Assembly (NCBI GenBank): GCA_900540235.1
Contig: UQEY01000002.1
Location: 41,530-105,529, forward strand
Length of the DNA: 64,000 bases
Reading direction: 5' to 3'
DNA from: an uncultured Eubacteriales bacterium
Lineage (GTDB): Bacteria; Bacillota; Clostridia; Oscillospirales; Acutalibacteraceae
Shown here: piece after piece, positions 38,496 through 47,565 of the stretch
Numbering within the stretch: the stretch's first letter is position 1
Layout of the letters: every line of letters starts with the position of its first letter
Program-made: the position numbers and the translations under genes
The notes under the pieces: generated by a model
What the model saw: only the letters and a program-made list of their open reading frames with translations
Database searches by the model: none
What the model was told of the DNA's origin: nothing

Positions 38496-39557
38496 ATGAA
38501 CAAAAAATGTATTATCGCAATGAGCGGTGGCGTTGATTCCAGCGTTGCCGCTTTTTTGATGAAAGAAAAAGGCTATGAATGTATCGGCGCAACAATGAAA
38601 CTCTACGATAACGAGGAAATCGGTATCAGCAGGGAAAAGACTTGCTGTTCTCTTGACGATATTGAGGATGCAAGAGCTGTTGCAAGGCGACTTTCTATGC
38701 CTTATTATGTTTTTAATTTTAAAGACGAATTTGAAGAAAAAGTAATAAACAAGTTTATTGAAACTTATGAAACAGGCGGCACTCCTAACCCGTGTATCGA
38801 TTGCAACCGCTATTTAAAATTTGAAAAACTGTTTCAGCGTATGTATGAACTCGGCTATGACTATGTTGTAACCGGTCATTATGCTGTTGTTGAGGAAAAA
38901 GACGGTTGGTTTTATCTGAAAAAGGGTAAGGACAGCACTAAAGACCAAAGCTATGTCCTTTATTCGCTTACTCAGGACCAGCTTTCACATATTCAGTTCC
39001 CGCTCGGTGAGTATTCAAAAAAAGATATTCGTGTTATTGCCGAAGAACAGCATTTTCTTAATGCACGCAAGCGTGACAGTCAGGATATTTGTTTCGTTCC
39101 CGACGGCGATTACGCTAAGTTTATTGAGGGATACCTTGGTAAAACTTATCCCGACGGCGATTTCGTTGATATCAACGGCAATGTTATCGGCAGACATCAC
39201 GGCATAATCAGATATACTAACGGTCAGCGTAAGGGTCTTGGTGTTGCTTTTGGCAAGCCTATGTATGTTGCAGGCAAAGATATTGAAAAAAATACAGTCA
39301 CTCTTTGCACTAATGATGAACTTTTTTCTAAGCAACTTGATGCAGTTGATTTTAATGCTCTTATTCCCGATATTCAAAGTGAGATTAAGTGCAGCGCCCG
39401 TGTTCGCTATAATATGAAAGAGCAGCCTTGCACCGCATATATTAACGGTGATAAGCTGAAAGTCGTTTTTGACGAACCTCAGCGTGCTATTACTAAAGGT
39501 CAGGCTGTTGTGCTTTATGACGGTGATACTGTTCTTGGCGGAGGTACAATAATATGA
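38496..39557 (+). CDS. mnmA: tRNA-specific 2-thiouridylase MnmA
   Basis: MnmA adds 2-thio to U34 of tRNA using sulfur from a cysteine desulfurase, which fits its place after iscS. The PP-loop AMSGGVDSSVAAFLM lies near the N-terminus. The cysteine pair is in TPNPCIDCNRYLKF and SQDICFVPDGDYAKF. NGQRKGLGVAFGKP marks the C-terminal domain. Length is 353 residues. It follows nadA directly and overlaps the Nudix gene by 4 bp. Confidence 0.94.
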   Translation: MNKKCIIAMSGGVDSSVAAFLMKEKGYECIGATMKLYDNEEIGISREKTCCSLDDIEDARAVARRLSMPYYVFNFKDEFEEKVINKFIETYETGGTPNPCIDCNRYLKFEKLFQRMYELGYDYVVTGHYAVVEEKDGWFYLKKGKDSTKDQSYVLYSLTQDQLSHIQFPLGEYSKKDIRVIAEEQHFLNARKRDSQDICFVPDGDYAKFIEGYLGKTYPDGDFVDINGNVIGRHHGIIRYTNGQRKGLGVAFGKPMYVAGKDIEKNTVTLCTNDELFSKQLDAVDFNALIPDIQSEIKCSARVRYNMKEQPCTAYINGDKLKVVFDEPQRAITKGQAVVLYDGDTVLGGGTII

Positions 39558-40018
39558 CCGAGCCTAACACTTGCTATAAACAGTCTGTAACAGCCGTTGT
39601 TATTAAAGATGGCAAGGTGCTTTTGGCTCGCCATACATACGGTGCAGGTAAAAATTTACTTATCGTTCCCGGCGGATATATTGACGAGGGGGAAACTCCC
39701 GAAGATGCCGTCAGGCGTGAGTATTTTGAGGAAACCGGTATTGTTATAAATCCTCGTGATATTATCGCAATCAGGTTTAATCTTAAAGATTGGTATGTAG
39801 CTTTCAGTGCTGATTATGTATCAGGTAATGCTCACAGCGATAACGATGAAAACAGTGAAGTTGTTTGGCTTGATACCGATGAAGCACTTGAAAGGGAAGA
39901 TGTACCCGAGCTGACTAAGAAGCTTATTGAGGCATCGCTTAATTCAAACAATTCGTTTTCAAAAAAAGATTTTGTAAGCAGAGAAAATCACGGCACATAC
40001 TCACTTTATACAAAATGA
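39554..40018 (+). CDS. Nudix hydrolase
   Basis: This is a pyrophosphohydrolase of the Nudix family. The complete Nudix box is visible: GGYIDEGETPEDAVRREYFE continuing EETGI. The substrate (for example an oxidised nucleotide, ADP-ribose or a dinucleotide) cannot be told from the box. Length is 154 residues. It is translationally coupled to mnmA by an ATGA overlap and appears to end the isc run. Given nadA upstream, an NAD-related substrate is possible but only a guess. Confidence 0.85.
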   Translation: MTEPNTCYKQSVTAVVIKDGKVLLARHTYGAGKNLLIVPGGYIDEGETPEDAVRREYFEETGIVINPRDIIAIRFNLKDWYVAFSADYVSGNAHSDNDENSEVVWLDTDEALEREDVPELTKKLIEASLNSNNSFSKKDFVSRENHGTYSLYTK

Positions 40019-40182
40019 TATACAATATATTGTTTATACACTTGTATAACTAACAATATTTGTAACACTAAACTATTGTTGATTTTTGCAAAATAATTTA
40101 TATAAATATAAAATTTTAGTGTAAAAATTGCTAATGTTTACAGTTTGTTCACAAAATACTGCCATTTCTGTATAAATTTTTA

Positions 40183-40211
40183 TTGAAATTTGATATCGTT
40201 AATGGTATACT
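40183..40211 (+). promoter_or_regulatory. Promoter of the coiled-coil membrane protein gene
   Basis: TTGAAA (40183-40188) and TATACT (40206-40211) with a 17-bp spacer, about 30 bp before the TTG start at 40242. Confidence 0.7.
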
Positions 40212-40241
40212 ACTATTAGACTTTTAAGGGGGTAGACTGCC

Positions 40242-41120
40242 TTGACTAAAGAAGAAAAGAAAGCTAAGAAGCTTGCCAAAAAAGAGGCAAAATCTGAAAA
40301 GAAAGAAGCTAAAGCCGAAAAGGCAAATGCTAAATATAAAGCAAAGGCTGAAAAAAAGCACGCTAAGGCTTATGCTGGTTTCGTTAAGGAAACAGAAAAA
40401 AAGAATGCTAAGCTTCAGGCAAAGGCTCAAAAAGACGGTAAGGAATTCGTTCCTATCGCAGTTCCAAGTGTTGATGAATATCAAACCAAAAAGGAAATCA
40501 AAGCCGAAAAAGCCACAACTAAGGCTTACGGCAAGTATGTTAAGAAGTTAGAAAAGAAGAATGCAAAGGCTGAAAAGAAATGTGCAAAGAAGGGTAAGCC
40601 TTTCGTTCCTGTTCAAATTCCTACCGAGGAAGAGTTTGCTAATTCTTCAACCGGCAACCAGAATAAGGCAGGCAAGATTATCCTTATGATAATTCTTCTC
40701 CTTCTCATTTGGTTCTTAATTTACTTCATCATTATGTACATAAATGCAGAGTATGTTGCTCCTGTTGTTGAAACAACTACTGTTGCTGAGGATGACAGTA
40801 AGGTTGCGGCTGATTACGAACTTTATTCTAACCCGCACGAAATTACTACTACACCTGACTACAATGTAACCGACGCTAAGCGTATGCTCAAGCAAACTAT
40901 TCACGATAATTATAAAACTATTGGCTACACATCAGATGTATCAAACAGTGCAATTTCATTTAACAACAGTGTTCAAACTGTTAACGGTGCTGATTGCTAT
41001 ATGTTCACTTGCTCAGGCAAGCAGTTTGCAGTTGCAGTTAAGCTTTCTGCTGTATATTATGTTCATAACGGCGAATATACACCGCTTTCATTTGCAAGTA
41101 CAGAAATTTTGTTTGACTAA
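40242..41120 (+). CDS. Lys/Ala/Glu-rich coiled-coil protein with internal repeat and one membrane helix
   Basis: No family was recognised. The first 40 residues are an extremely Lys/Ala/Glu-rich helix. Two copies of a repeat of about 39 residues follow (residues 42-80 and 94-132) with the pattern KAY-x2-[FY]VK-x2-EKKNAK and then GKxFVPxxxP. A single membrane helix (IILMIILLLLIWFLIYFIIM, about 146-165) separates this cytoplasmic part from an external domain of about 120 residues. The start is TTG with AAGGGGG nine bases upstream. A strong terminator follows, so it is a single-gene unit. A cytoplasm-to-wall tether is a guess. Confidence 0.7.
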   Translation: MTKEEKKAKKLAKKEAKSEKKEAKAEKANAKYKAKAEKKHAKAYAGFVKETEKKNAKLQAKAQKDGKEFVPIAVPSVDEYQTKKEIKAEKATTKAYGKYVKKLEKKNAKAEKKCAKKGKPFVPVQIPTEEEFANSSTGNQNKAGKIILMIILLLLIWFLIYFIIMYINAEYVAPVVETTTVAEDDSKVAADYELYSNPHEITTTPDYNVTDAKRMLKQTIHDNYKTIGYTSDVSNSAISFNNSVQTVNGADCYMFTCSGKQFAVAVKLSAVYYVHNGEYTPLSFASTEILFD

Positions 41121-41132
41121 TTTAATAAGATT

Positions 41133-41165
41133 AAAAGGTGCTGATTTTCAGCACCTTTTCTTTTT
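41133..41165 (+). terminator. Terminator of the coiled-coil membrane protein gene
   Basis: AAAAGGTGCTGA and TCAGCACCTTTT form a perfect 12-bp stem with a TTT loop and a following T-run. Confidence 0.92.
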
Positions 41166-41196
41166 TATTGACATATTTTTATATGAAATCATAATA

Positions 41197-41222
41197 AAAA
41201 GGCGACCGTTTGGCCGCCTTTT
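41197..41222 (-). terminator. Terminator of the Gfo/Idh oxidoreductase gene
   Basis: AAAAGGCGACC and GGCCGCCTTTT form an 11-bp stem with one mismatch and a GTTT loop. It is T-rich on the minus strand and lies 17 bp past that stop. Confidence 0.8.
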
Positions 41223-41239
41223 ACTGTTTTTATATTCAA

Positions 41240-42550
41240 TTATAACTCGACTTTTTCAGGTACGCCGCCGTTTTCTCTTGACTCATCTGCGAGGTAAACA
41301 GCTAAATGACCTGCCACGCTGTCAAAGATTGAAGTGCAGGCAAGGCTTGGTTTTCCGCCTTGAATAAACTTAACAAAGTCCTCGGCAAGTCTTTCATCGC
41401 CGCCGCCGTGTCCGCCGTAAGCGCCAACCATATCGCCGCTTACATTAAGGTCAACTTCTTCTATCCTGCATTCACCGTTGTGAGCGTCAGGTGACGGGTC
41501 AATAGTTGAAACATAGAACTTTGATTCTTCAAAGTTGCCGTAAATTTCGCCTTTTGTGCCGATAATATGTATTTTTCTCATAGGTTCCGACGAACCGCCA
41601 ACCATATTGTGAGTACCTGTTGCACCGTTTGCAAAATTGATAAGTACGCTTTGGTGGTCAACAACATTGTTGTCACACTTGTACATACATCTTGCATATG
41701 GGCTGTCACTTTTCATAAGATTAATCTTGTCCTCAATAGTCGGGTTTTCAATATCTTCAAGTGCGTCCCAAACATAGAATGACCATCTGTCAGGGTGGTC
41801 AATGTATAATCTCTTGGTAGAATAAACGCAAGTGTCAACAAGCGGGCAGTCTTTCATACAAATTGTGCCTGCGCCCTTCGGTGCGTTTTCAGGCTTAAAC
41901 TGATATTTACTGCCGAATGAAGAAATTTGAGTAGGTTTTGTGTCACTCATCATCCACATAATAATGTCAAGGTCGTGGCAACATTTTGCGAGGAGCATAG
42001 ATGTATGACACTTGTCCGAGTTTGCCCATTTACCCCTTACATAAGATGTTGAAAGGTGATGATAAGATACATGCTCGTTAGTTTGAATGTTGATTATGTC
42101 GCCGATTTCACCGTTAACAATTCTTTCCTTAATTCCGTAATAAAAAGGAGTATATCTAAGAACATGGCAAATCATAACTTTAGAATTGTTTTTCCTTGCA
42201 CATTCAACAAGTTCTCTCATTTCCTTTTCATTAACCGCAAAAGGCTTTTCAAGAAGCATATCGTAGCCGCAGTTTAAAAGCGGAACAGATGTTTCAATAT
42301 GCTGTTCGTCCATTGTGCCGTTAATAATAGCGTCTGCCAGTTTGCCTTTTTTAGCAAGTTCATCTGCGTTTTCAAAGCACATATCCTCTGAGAAACCGAA
42401 CTTTTCCATACAGTGCTTTCTTCTTACCGGGTTAGGGTCTGCAACACCTACAATCTTTAATAACTCAGGGTTTGTTAAAGCAAGCTTGCTGTAAACCATT
42501 GCTCTGTGTCCGGCACCTACTATTATTGCTGTAACCGGTGATTTTTCCAT
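41240..42550 (-). CDS. Gfo/Idh/MocA-family oxidoreductase
   Basis: This is an NAD(P)-dependent sugar or inositol dehydrogenase-like enzyme. The N-terminal Rossmann motif TAIIVGAGHRAMVYSKLA, VGVADPNP and the catalytic-region motif LLEKPFAVNEKEMRELVE are visible. The C-terminal domain is long and includes four cysteines in the insertion MKDCPLVDTCVYS and ARCMYKCD, perhaps a metal site. Length is 436 residues, above the usual 330-380. The substrate is unknown. The gene stands alone; the nearest sugar transporter, GPH type, is 7 kb away. GAGGTAA precedes the start. Confidence 0.88.
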   Translation of the reverse strand: MEKSPVTAIIVGAGHRAMVYSKLALTNPELLKIVGVADPNPVRRKHCMEKFGFSEDMCFENADELAKKGKLADAIINGTMDEQHIETSVPLLNCGYDMLLEKPFAVNEKEMRELVECARKNNSKVMICHVLRYTPFYYGIKERIVNGEIGDIINIQTNEHVSYHHLSTSYVRGKWANSDKCHTSMLLAKCCHDLDIIMWMMSDTKPTQISSFGSKYQFKPENAPKGAGTICMKDCPLVDTCVYSTKRLYIDHPDRWSFYVWDALEDIENPTIEDKINLMKSDSPYARCMYKCDNNVVDHQSVLINFANGATGTHNMVGGSSEPMRKIHIIGTKGEIYGNFEESKFYVSTIDPSPDAHNGECRIEEVDLNVSGDMVGAYGGHGGGDERLAEDFVKFIQGGKPSLACTSIFDSVAGHLAVYLADESRENGGVPEKVEL

Positions 42551-42642
42551 TACTTGTTACCTCTACTTCAAATATATTTTTTTATTACTATACACCCATT
42601 TAATATTGTTGTAAAGTGTCTAAATTAATTTTTTATAATTTA

Positions 42643-42670
42643 TTGACTTTAGTCTTATTAGTATTATAAT
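42643..42670 (+). promoter_or_regulatory. Promoter of the ABC exporter pair
   Basis: TTGACT (42643-42648) and TATAAT (42665-42670) with a 16-bp spacer, 40 bp before the TTG start. Confidence 0.75.
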
Positions 42671-42709
42671 ATATAAATTAGTTAATAATTAATTCTTAGG
42701 AGATTAGAA

Positions 42710-44422
42710 TTGAAATCACTATTAGTATATTTAAAAGGATATGTTAAGGAGTCAATTTTTGCTCCTTTATTCAAACTCTTGGAAGCATCGTTTGAACTTA
42801 TTGTCCCGCTTGTAATTGCTTCTATCATTGATAAAGGTATAGCAAACGGCGACACTTCTTATATTTTAGGCAGAAGCGGTATACTTGTTTTTTTGGCAGT
42901 TATAGGTATGATTGCCGCTATTACCGCGCAGTATTTTGCCGCTAAGGCAGCAACGGGTTTCGGCAGGGAACTCAGGAGCGCTCTTTACGGCAAAATTCAA
43001 ACTCTCTCGTTTAATGAGCTTGATAACCTCGGCACTTCGTCTTTAATCACCCGTATGACAAATGATGCTAATACTGTTCAAAACGGTGTTAACCTCGTTC
43101 TCCGCCTTTTCCTGCGCTCTCCGTTTATCGTTTTCGGCGCAATGATAATGGCATTTTTCATTGATGTTAAATGTGCGCTTGTTTTCCTTGTTGCTATAGT
43201 TCTTTTGTCAATAGTGGTTTTCGGCATTATGGCATACACAACACCGGGTTACAAAGGTGTTCAGAGCAAACTTGACAGTGTTACTCTTATTACCAGGGAA
43301 AATTATGAAGGTGCAAGAGTAATTCGTGCTTTTACTGATGAAAATAATGAAATTGCCGAATTTAATAAGAGAAATAATGCTTTATCCTCACTTCAAAAAG
43401 GTGTCGGCAAGATTTCTGCTCTCTTAAACCCTGTTACTTATGTAATTATCAATATTGCTATCGTCGTTCTTGTTTATACAGGCGGTGTTAAGGTTAATAT
43501 CGGCGACTTAACTCAGGGTCAGGTAGTTGCTCTTTATAATTATATGAGCCAAATTCTTGTTGAACTTATTAAACTTGCCAATCTTCTTGTAACAATAACA
43601 AAGGCTCTTGCTTCTGCTGACAGAATTAAAAGTGTATTTGAACAGGAAAGCACACTTGAGCATAATAACAACAGTGAGAAATCTGACTCTTATATCAAAT
43701 TTGATAATGTTTCGCTTAAATATCGTGGTGCAGGTGATATGTCACTTGTTGATATCAATTTCAGCGCAAATAAGGGCGATGTTATAGGTGTTATCGGCGG
43801 TACAGGTTCGGGTAAATCAAGTCTTGTTTCTCTCGTTCCTCACTTTTATGACGCAAGCAAGGGTACTGTTTTTGTTGAGGGTAGGGATGTTAAGTCACTT
43901 GACGATGAAAAACTCAGAAACAAAGTCGGTTTCGTTCAGCAACGAGCTGTTTTATTTAAGGGTACAGTAAGGGATAATATGAAATGGGGCAAAAAAGACG
44001 CTACTGATGATGAAATTATCGAAGCGCTAAAACTTGCTCAGGTTTATGACACTATTGAGGAAAAGGGCGGTCTTGATTTCTTTATTGCTCAGGGCGGCGC
44101 TAATCTTTCCGGCGGTCAAAAACAGCGTTTGTCAGTTGCCCGTGCTCTTGTTCGTAAACCGGAAATTCTTGTGCTTGACGACTCGTCTTCCGCACTTGAC
44201 TTTGCCACTGAAGCAAGACTTCGTGAAGCTATTTATTCTCTGACTTATAACCCAACCGTATTTATAGTTTCTCAAAGAGCTTCTTCCGTTATGAGCGCTG
44301 ATAAAATTATCGTTCTTGACGACGGTGCTGTAGTAGGTATCGGTACTCATAATGAACTTCTTAAAAAATGTGAAGTGTATAATGAAATTTATGTTTCACA
44401 ATTTGGAAAGGAGGAAGCATAA
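42710..44422 (+). CDS. Heterodimeric ABC exporter, subunit 1 (degenerate Walker B)
   Basis: This is a half-size type IV ABC exporter with six N-terminal membrane helices and a C-terminal ATPase. Walker A GGTGSGKSSL lies near residue 362 and the signature NLSGGQKQRLS is canonical. Walker B is ILVLDDSSSALD, where the catalytic glutamate is replaced by aspartate. That is the pattern of the degenerate-site subunit in heterodimeric exporters such as TM287/288 and BmrCD. The start is TTG with AGGAG seven bases upstream. Length is 570 residues. The stop overlaps the next start by one base. The substrate (drug, lipid or peptide) is unknown. Confidence 0.9.
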   Translation: MKSLLVYLKGYVKESIFAPLFKLLEASFELIVPLVIASIIDKGIANGDTSYILGRSGILVFLAVIGMIAAITAQYFAAKAATGFGRELRSALYGKIQTLSFNELDNLGTSSLITRMTNDANTVQNGVNLVLRLFLRSPFIVFGAMIMAFFIDVKCALVFLVAIVLLSIVVFGIMAYTTPGYKGVQSKLDSVTLITRENYEGARVIRAFTDENNEIAEFNKRNNALSSLQKGVGKISALLNPVTYVIINIAIVVLVYTGGVKVNIGDLTQGQVVALYNYMSQILVELIKLANLLVTITKALASADRIKSVFEQESTLEHNNNSEKSDSYIKFDNVSLKYRGAGDMSLVDINFSANKGDVIGVIGGTGSGKSSLVSLVPHFYDASKGTVFVEGRDVKSLDDEKLRNKVGFVQQRAVLFKGTVRDNMKWGKKDATDDEIIEALKLAQVYDTIEEKGGLDFFIAQGGANLSGGQKQRLSVARALVRKPEILVLDDSSSALDFATEARLREAIYSLTYNPTVFIVSQRASSVMSADKIIVLDDGAVVGIGTHNELLKKCEVYNEIYVSQFGKEEA

Positions 44423-46173
44423 TGAATAATAAACAGCAAAATAAAAGTACGCTAAAAAAAGTTTTTTCATATATCGGCAAATATAAATATTTTCTTATTT
44501 TGTCTATGATTTTTGCCGCAGTAACTGTCGGTCTTACTCTTTACGCTCCTATTTTGATAGGTAAAGCTATTGACTGCATAGTAGGCAAGGGTGATGTTGA
44601 TTTTGTTTTGATGAAATCAATTCTTATTAAAGTTGCAATTATCGTTGTCACAACCGCTATCGTTTCGTGGCTTATGAATGTTTGTAATAATAAAATAACA
44701 TATAATGTTTCCCGTGACCTTCGCAAAAAAGCATTTGACAAGATTGAAATTCTTCCTTTTTCATATATCGATACCCACTCTAAAGGGGACATTGTCAGCC
44801 GAGTAATTACCGATGTTGACCAGCTTTCAGACGGTCTTTTAATGGGCTTTACTCAGTTTTTTACCGGTGTAATAACCATTATAGGCACACTTGCATTTAT
44901 GCTCAGCGTTAATGTGTTTATTACTCTTGTTGTGGTTGTCGTTACTCCTCTTTCTTTCTTTATCGCTAGGTTTATTGCTAAAAAGACATTTAATATGTTC
45001 TCACTCCAGTCCAAAACAAGAGGTGAGCAAACAGCTTTTATTGACGAAATGATTTCTAATCAAAAGGTTGCGGATGCATATTCTATGGATGAAGAAAACA
45101 AAAAGCGCTTTGATAATATTAATAATGACCTTGCAAAATATTCGCTTAAAGCTACTTTCTTTTCTTCAATAACCAACCCGGCAACAAGATTTGTAAACAG
45201 TATTGTTTATGCCGCTGTTGCGCTTTTCGGCGCTATTATGGCAGTTAAGGGCAATATCACTGTCGGCGTTCTTGCTGCATTTTTGTCATATGCAAACCAA
45301 TATACAAAGCCGTTTAACGAAATCAGCTCTGTTGTAACAGAACTTCAAAATGCTCTTGCCTGCGCCGGCAGAGTATTTGAGCTTATTGAAGAAGACGGCG
45401 AAACACCTGACAAGAATGATGCTAAAGAACTTTCAAAAGTTTCGGGAAATATTGATATAGACAATCTTTACTTTTCATATGTTCCTGAAAAGGAACTTCT
45501 TAAAAATGTAAATATCAAGGTTGAACACGGCAAAACTGTTGCTATAGTAGGTCCAACCGGTTGCGGTAAAACGACCCTTATCAATCTTCTTATGCGTTTT
45601 TACGACCCACAAAAGGGCACAATAAGTGTTGACGGAATTAACACTCAGGATATTACCCGTAATTCTCTAAGGCAAAATTTTGGTATGGTGCTTCAGGACA
45701 CTTGGCTGAAATCAGGCACCATTGCCGATAATATTAGGCTTGGAAAAAACGACGCAACCGATGAAGAAATTATTGAAGCGGCAAAAAAAGCGCGCGCTCA
45801 TTCGTTTATCAAGCGTTTGCCTGACGGCTACAACACAATGATAGGAGAGGATGGTGGTTCTCTTTCTCAGGGTCAAAAACAGCTTCTTTGTATCACCCGT
45901 TTGATGCTTTGCCCGCCTCCTATGCTCATTCTTGATGAAGCTACTTCTTCTATCGATACTCGTACTGAAATCAGAATTCAAAAAGCATTTAACACACTTA
46001 TGAAAGACAGAACTACATTTATAGTTGCTCACCGTCTTTCAACAATTCAAAATGCCGACTTGATTTTGGTTATGAATGAAGGTAATATAATAGAACAAGG
46101 AACTCATACTTCCCTTTATAACCAAAAAGGTTTTTACTATAATTTATATAACTCGCAATTTCCAAAAGCTTAA
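44422..46173 (+). CDS. Heterodimeric ABC exporter, subunit 2 (catalytic)
   Basis: This is the partner half-exporter with six membrane helices and an ATPase. Walker A is GPTGCGKTTL and Walker B is MLILDEATSSIDTRTE with the catalytic glutamate intact. The signature is SLSQGQKQLL rather than LSGGQ. Pairing this altered signature with the Asp-type Walker B of subunit 1 gives one degenerate and one competent ATP site, as in known heterodimers. Length is 583 residues. AAAGGAGG precedes the start inside the end of subunit 1. Confidence 0.91.
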   Translation: MNNKQQNKSTLKKVFSYIGKYKYFLILSMIFAAVTVGLTLYAPILIGKAIDCIVGKGDVDFVLMKSILIKVAIIVVTTAIVSWLMNVCNNKITYNVSRDLRKKAFDKIEILPFSYIDTHSKGDIVSRVITDVDQLSDGLLMGFTQFFTGVITIIGTLAFMLSVNVFITLVVVVVTPLSFFIARFIAKKTFNMFSLQSKTRGEQTAFIDEMISNQKVADAYSMDEENKKRFDNINNDLAKYSLKATFFSSITNPATRFVNSIVYAAVALFGAIMAVKGNITVGVLAAFLSYANQYTKPFNEISSVVTELQNALACAGRVFELIEEDGETPDKNDAKELSKVSGNIDIDNLYFSYVPEKELLKNVNIKVEHGKTVAIVGPTGCGKTTLINLLMRFYDPQKGTISVDGINTQDITRNSLRQNFGMVLQDTWLKSGTIADNIRLGKNDATDEEIIEAAKKARAHSFIKRLPDGYNTMIGEDGGSLSQGQKQLLCITRLMLCPPPMLILDEATSSIDTRTEIRIQKAFNTLMKDRTTFIVAHRLSTIQNADLILVMNEGNIIEQGTHTSLYNQKGFYYNLYNSQFPKA

Positions 46174-46197
46174 TATATTTTTTGGGGAGGAAATTTG

Positions 46198-47556
46198 ATG
46201 AATATTACTATTATCGGTGCAGGTAAACTCGGTGTAATGCTTGCGAAAACTTTGACAAGTGAAAATCATGATATTACCGTTGTTGATATCAACGAAGAAA
46301 AGGTTGAAAAACTTGTTGAATCGCTTGATGTTCAAGGCGTCGGAGGCAGCGCAACACATTGTAATGTGCTTGAAGAAGCAGATATGAAAGATTGCGATCT
46401 CCTTATTTGCACAACTCCGTCTGATGAAAAAAATATCCTGTCTTGCCTTATTGCAAGGAAAATGGGTGCAAAACATACTATTGCACGAGTTCGTAATCCG
46501 GAGTATTTATCTCAAATGACTTTTATGAAGGATGAACTCGGAATTTCAATGATGATTAACCCCGATTTTGCCGCCGCATCTGAAATTTTTCACATTTTGC
46601 AGTTTCCGTCCGCTTCTACCGTTGAGTCTTTTTCTCACGGCAGAATTCATATGGCAGGCTTGAAAATCAGCGAATCAAGTATTCTTGCAAATAAAAAAAT
46701 CAGCGAAATACCTTCTAAGTTTATTAATAGTTTTATTATTTGCGCAGTTTGCAGAGGTGATGATGTTTACATACCAAACGGTGAATTTGTAATCAAACCC
46801 GGCGATGTTCTTCATATTACAGGTTCTCACAATGACCTTGGCAAAATTGTTAAAGAAATTATTTCTAAAAAATCAACTAATGTTAAAAGTGTAATGCTTA
46901 TCGGCGGCTCAAGAATTTCTATCTATCTTTGCAATATGCTTACCGAAGTCGGCAAAAATGTTGTAGTTATCGAAAAGAATAAAGCAAACTGCGACAGGCT
47001 TTACGAGCATTGCCCAAAAGCTACAATAATTAACGGTGACGCAGGCGATTATTCTCTCCTTGCAGAGGAGGGTATTGATAAAGTTGACGCAGTAGTAACG
47101 CTTACCGATACAGATGAAGTTAATTTTCTTGTTTCAATGTACAGCGAAAGTATAGGCGTTCCTAAAAATATTACTAAGATTAACAATCAAAACCTCAGCC
47201 GTATGCTTACAAAAATGGGTATGGACTCTTATGTGAATATATCCGAAATTACAAGTGATATCATAACGCAATATGTTCGTGCAAGGTCAAGCGTAAGTTC
47301 ATCAAATATGAAAACGCTTTACAAACTTGTTGACGGTAAAATCGAGGCTATCGAGTTTGTTGCCGGTAAAGATTTAAAATTCTTAAACAAACCAATTTCT
47401 TCACTCAAAATTAAGAAAGACATTCTTATTGCCGCAATTCAGCGTAAAAATAAAACAATTTTCCCAACCGGCTCGGATGTTATTAAAGAGCACGATAGGG
47501 TAATCATTGTTTCAAAAGATACAAAAATTTACAGTTTAAACGATATTTTATCGTAA
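46198..47556 (+). CDS. trkA: Trk potassium uptake regulatory subunit TrkA
   Basis: This is a cytoplasmic NAD/nucleotide-binding gating subunit of a Trk/Ktr potassium channel. Two RCK (TrkA-N and TrkA-C) units are present: ITIIGAGKLGVMLAKTL at the N-terminus and a second Rossmann motif VMLIGGSRISIYLCNML near residue 233. Length is 452 residues, the two-RCK form. The start at 46198 has GGGGAGG seven bases upstream; a TTG at 46195 is less likely. trkH follows after 9 bp. Confidence 0.93.
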   Translation: MNITIIGAGKLGVMLAKTLTSENHDITVVDINEEKVEKLVESLDVQGVGGSATHCNVLEEADMKDCDLLICTTPSDEKNILSCLIARKMGAKHTIARVRNPEYLSQMTFMKDELGISMMINPDFAAASEIFHILQFPSASTVESFSHGRIHMAGLKISESSILANKKISEIPSKFINSFIICAVCRGDDVYIPNGEFVIKPGDVLHITGSHNDLGKIVKEIISKKSTNVKSVMLIGGSRISIYLCNMLTEVGKNVVVIEKNKANCDRLYEHCPKATIINGDAGDYSLLAEEGIDKVDAVVTLTDTDEVNFLVSMYSESIGVPKNITKINNQNLSRMLTKMGMDSYVNISEITSDIITQYVRARSSVSSSNMKTLYKLVDGKIEAIEFVAGKDLKFLNKPISSLKIKKDILIAAIQRKNKTIFPTGSDVIKEHDRVIIVSKDTKIYSLNDILS

Positions 47557-47565
47557 GGAGCATGT

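Noticed and set aside
40019..40182. Regulatory RNA in the AT-rich gap after the Nudix gene
   Set aside because: Only weak AT-rich dyads such as TATACAATATATTG were seen; nothing beyond the promoter at 40183 is supported.
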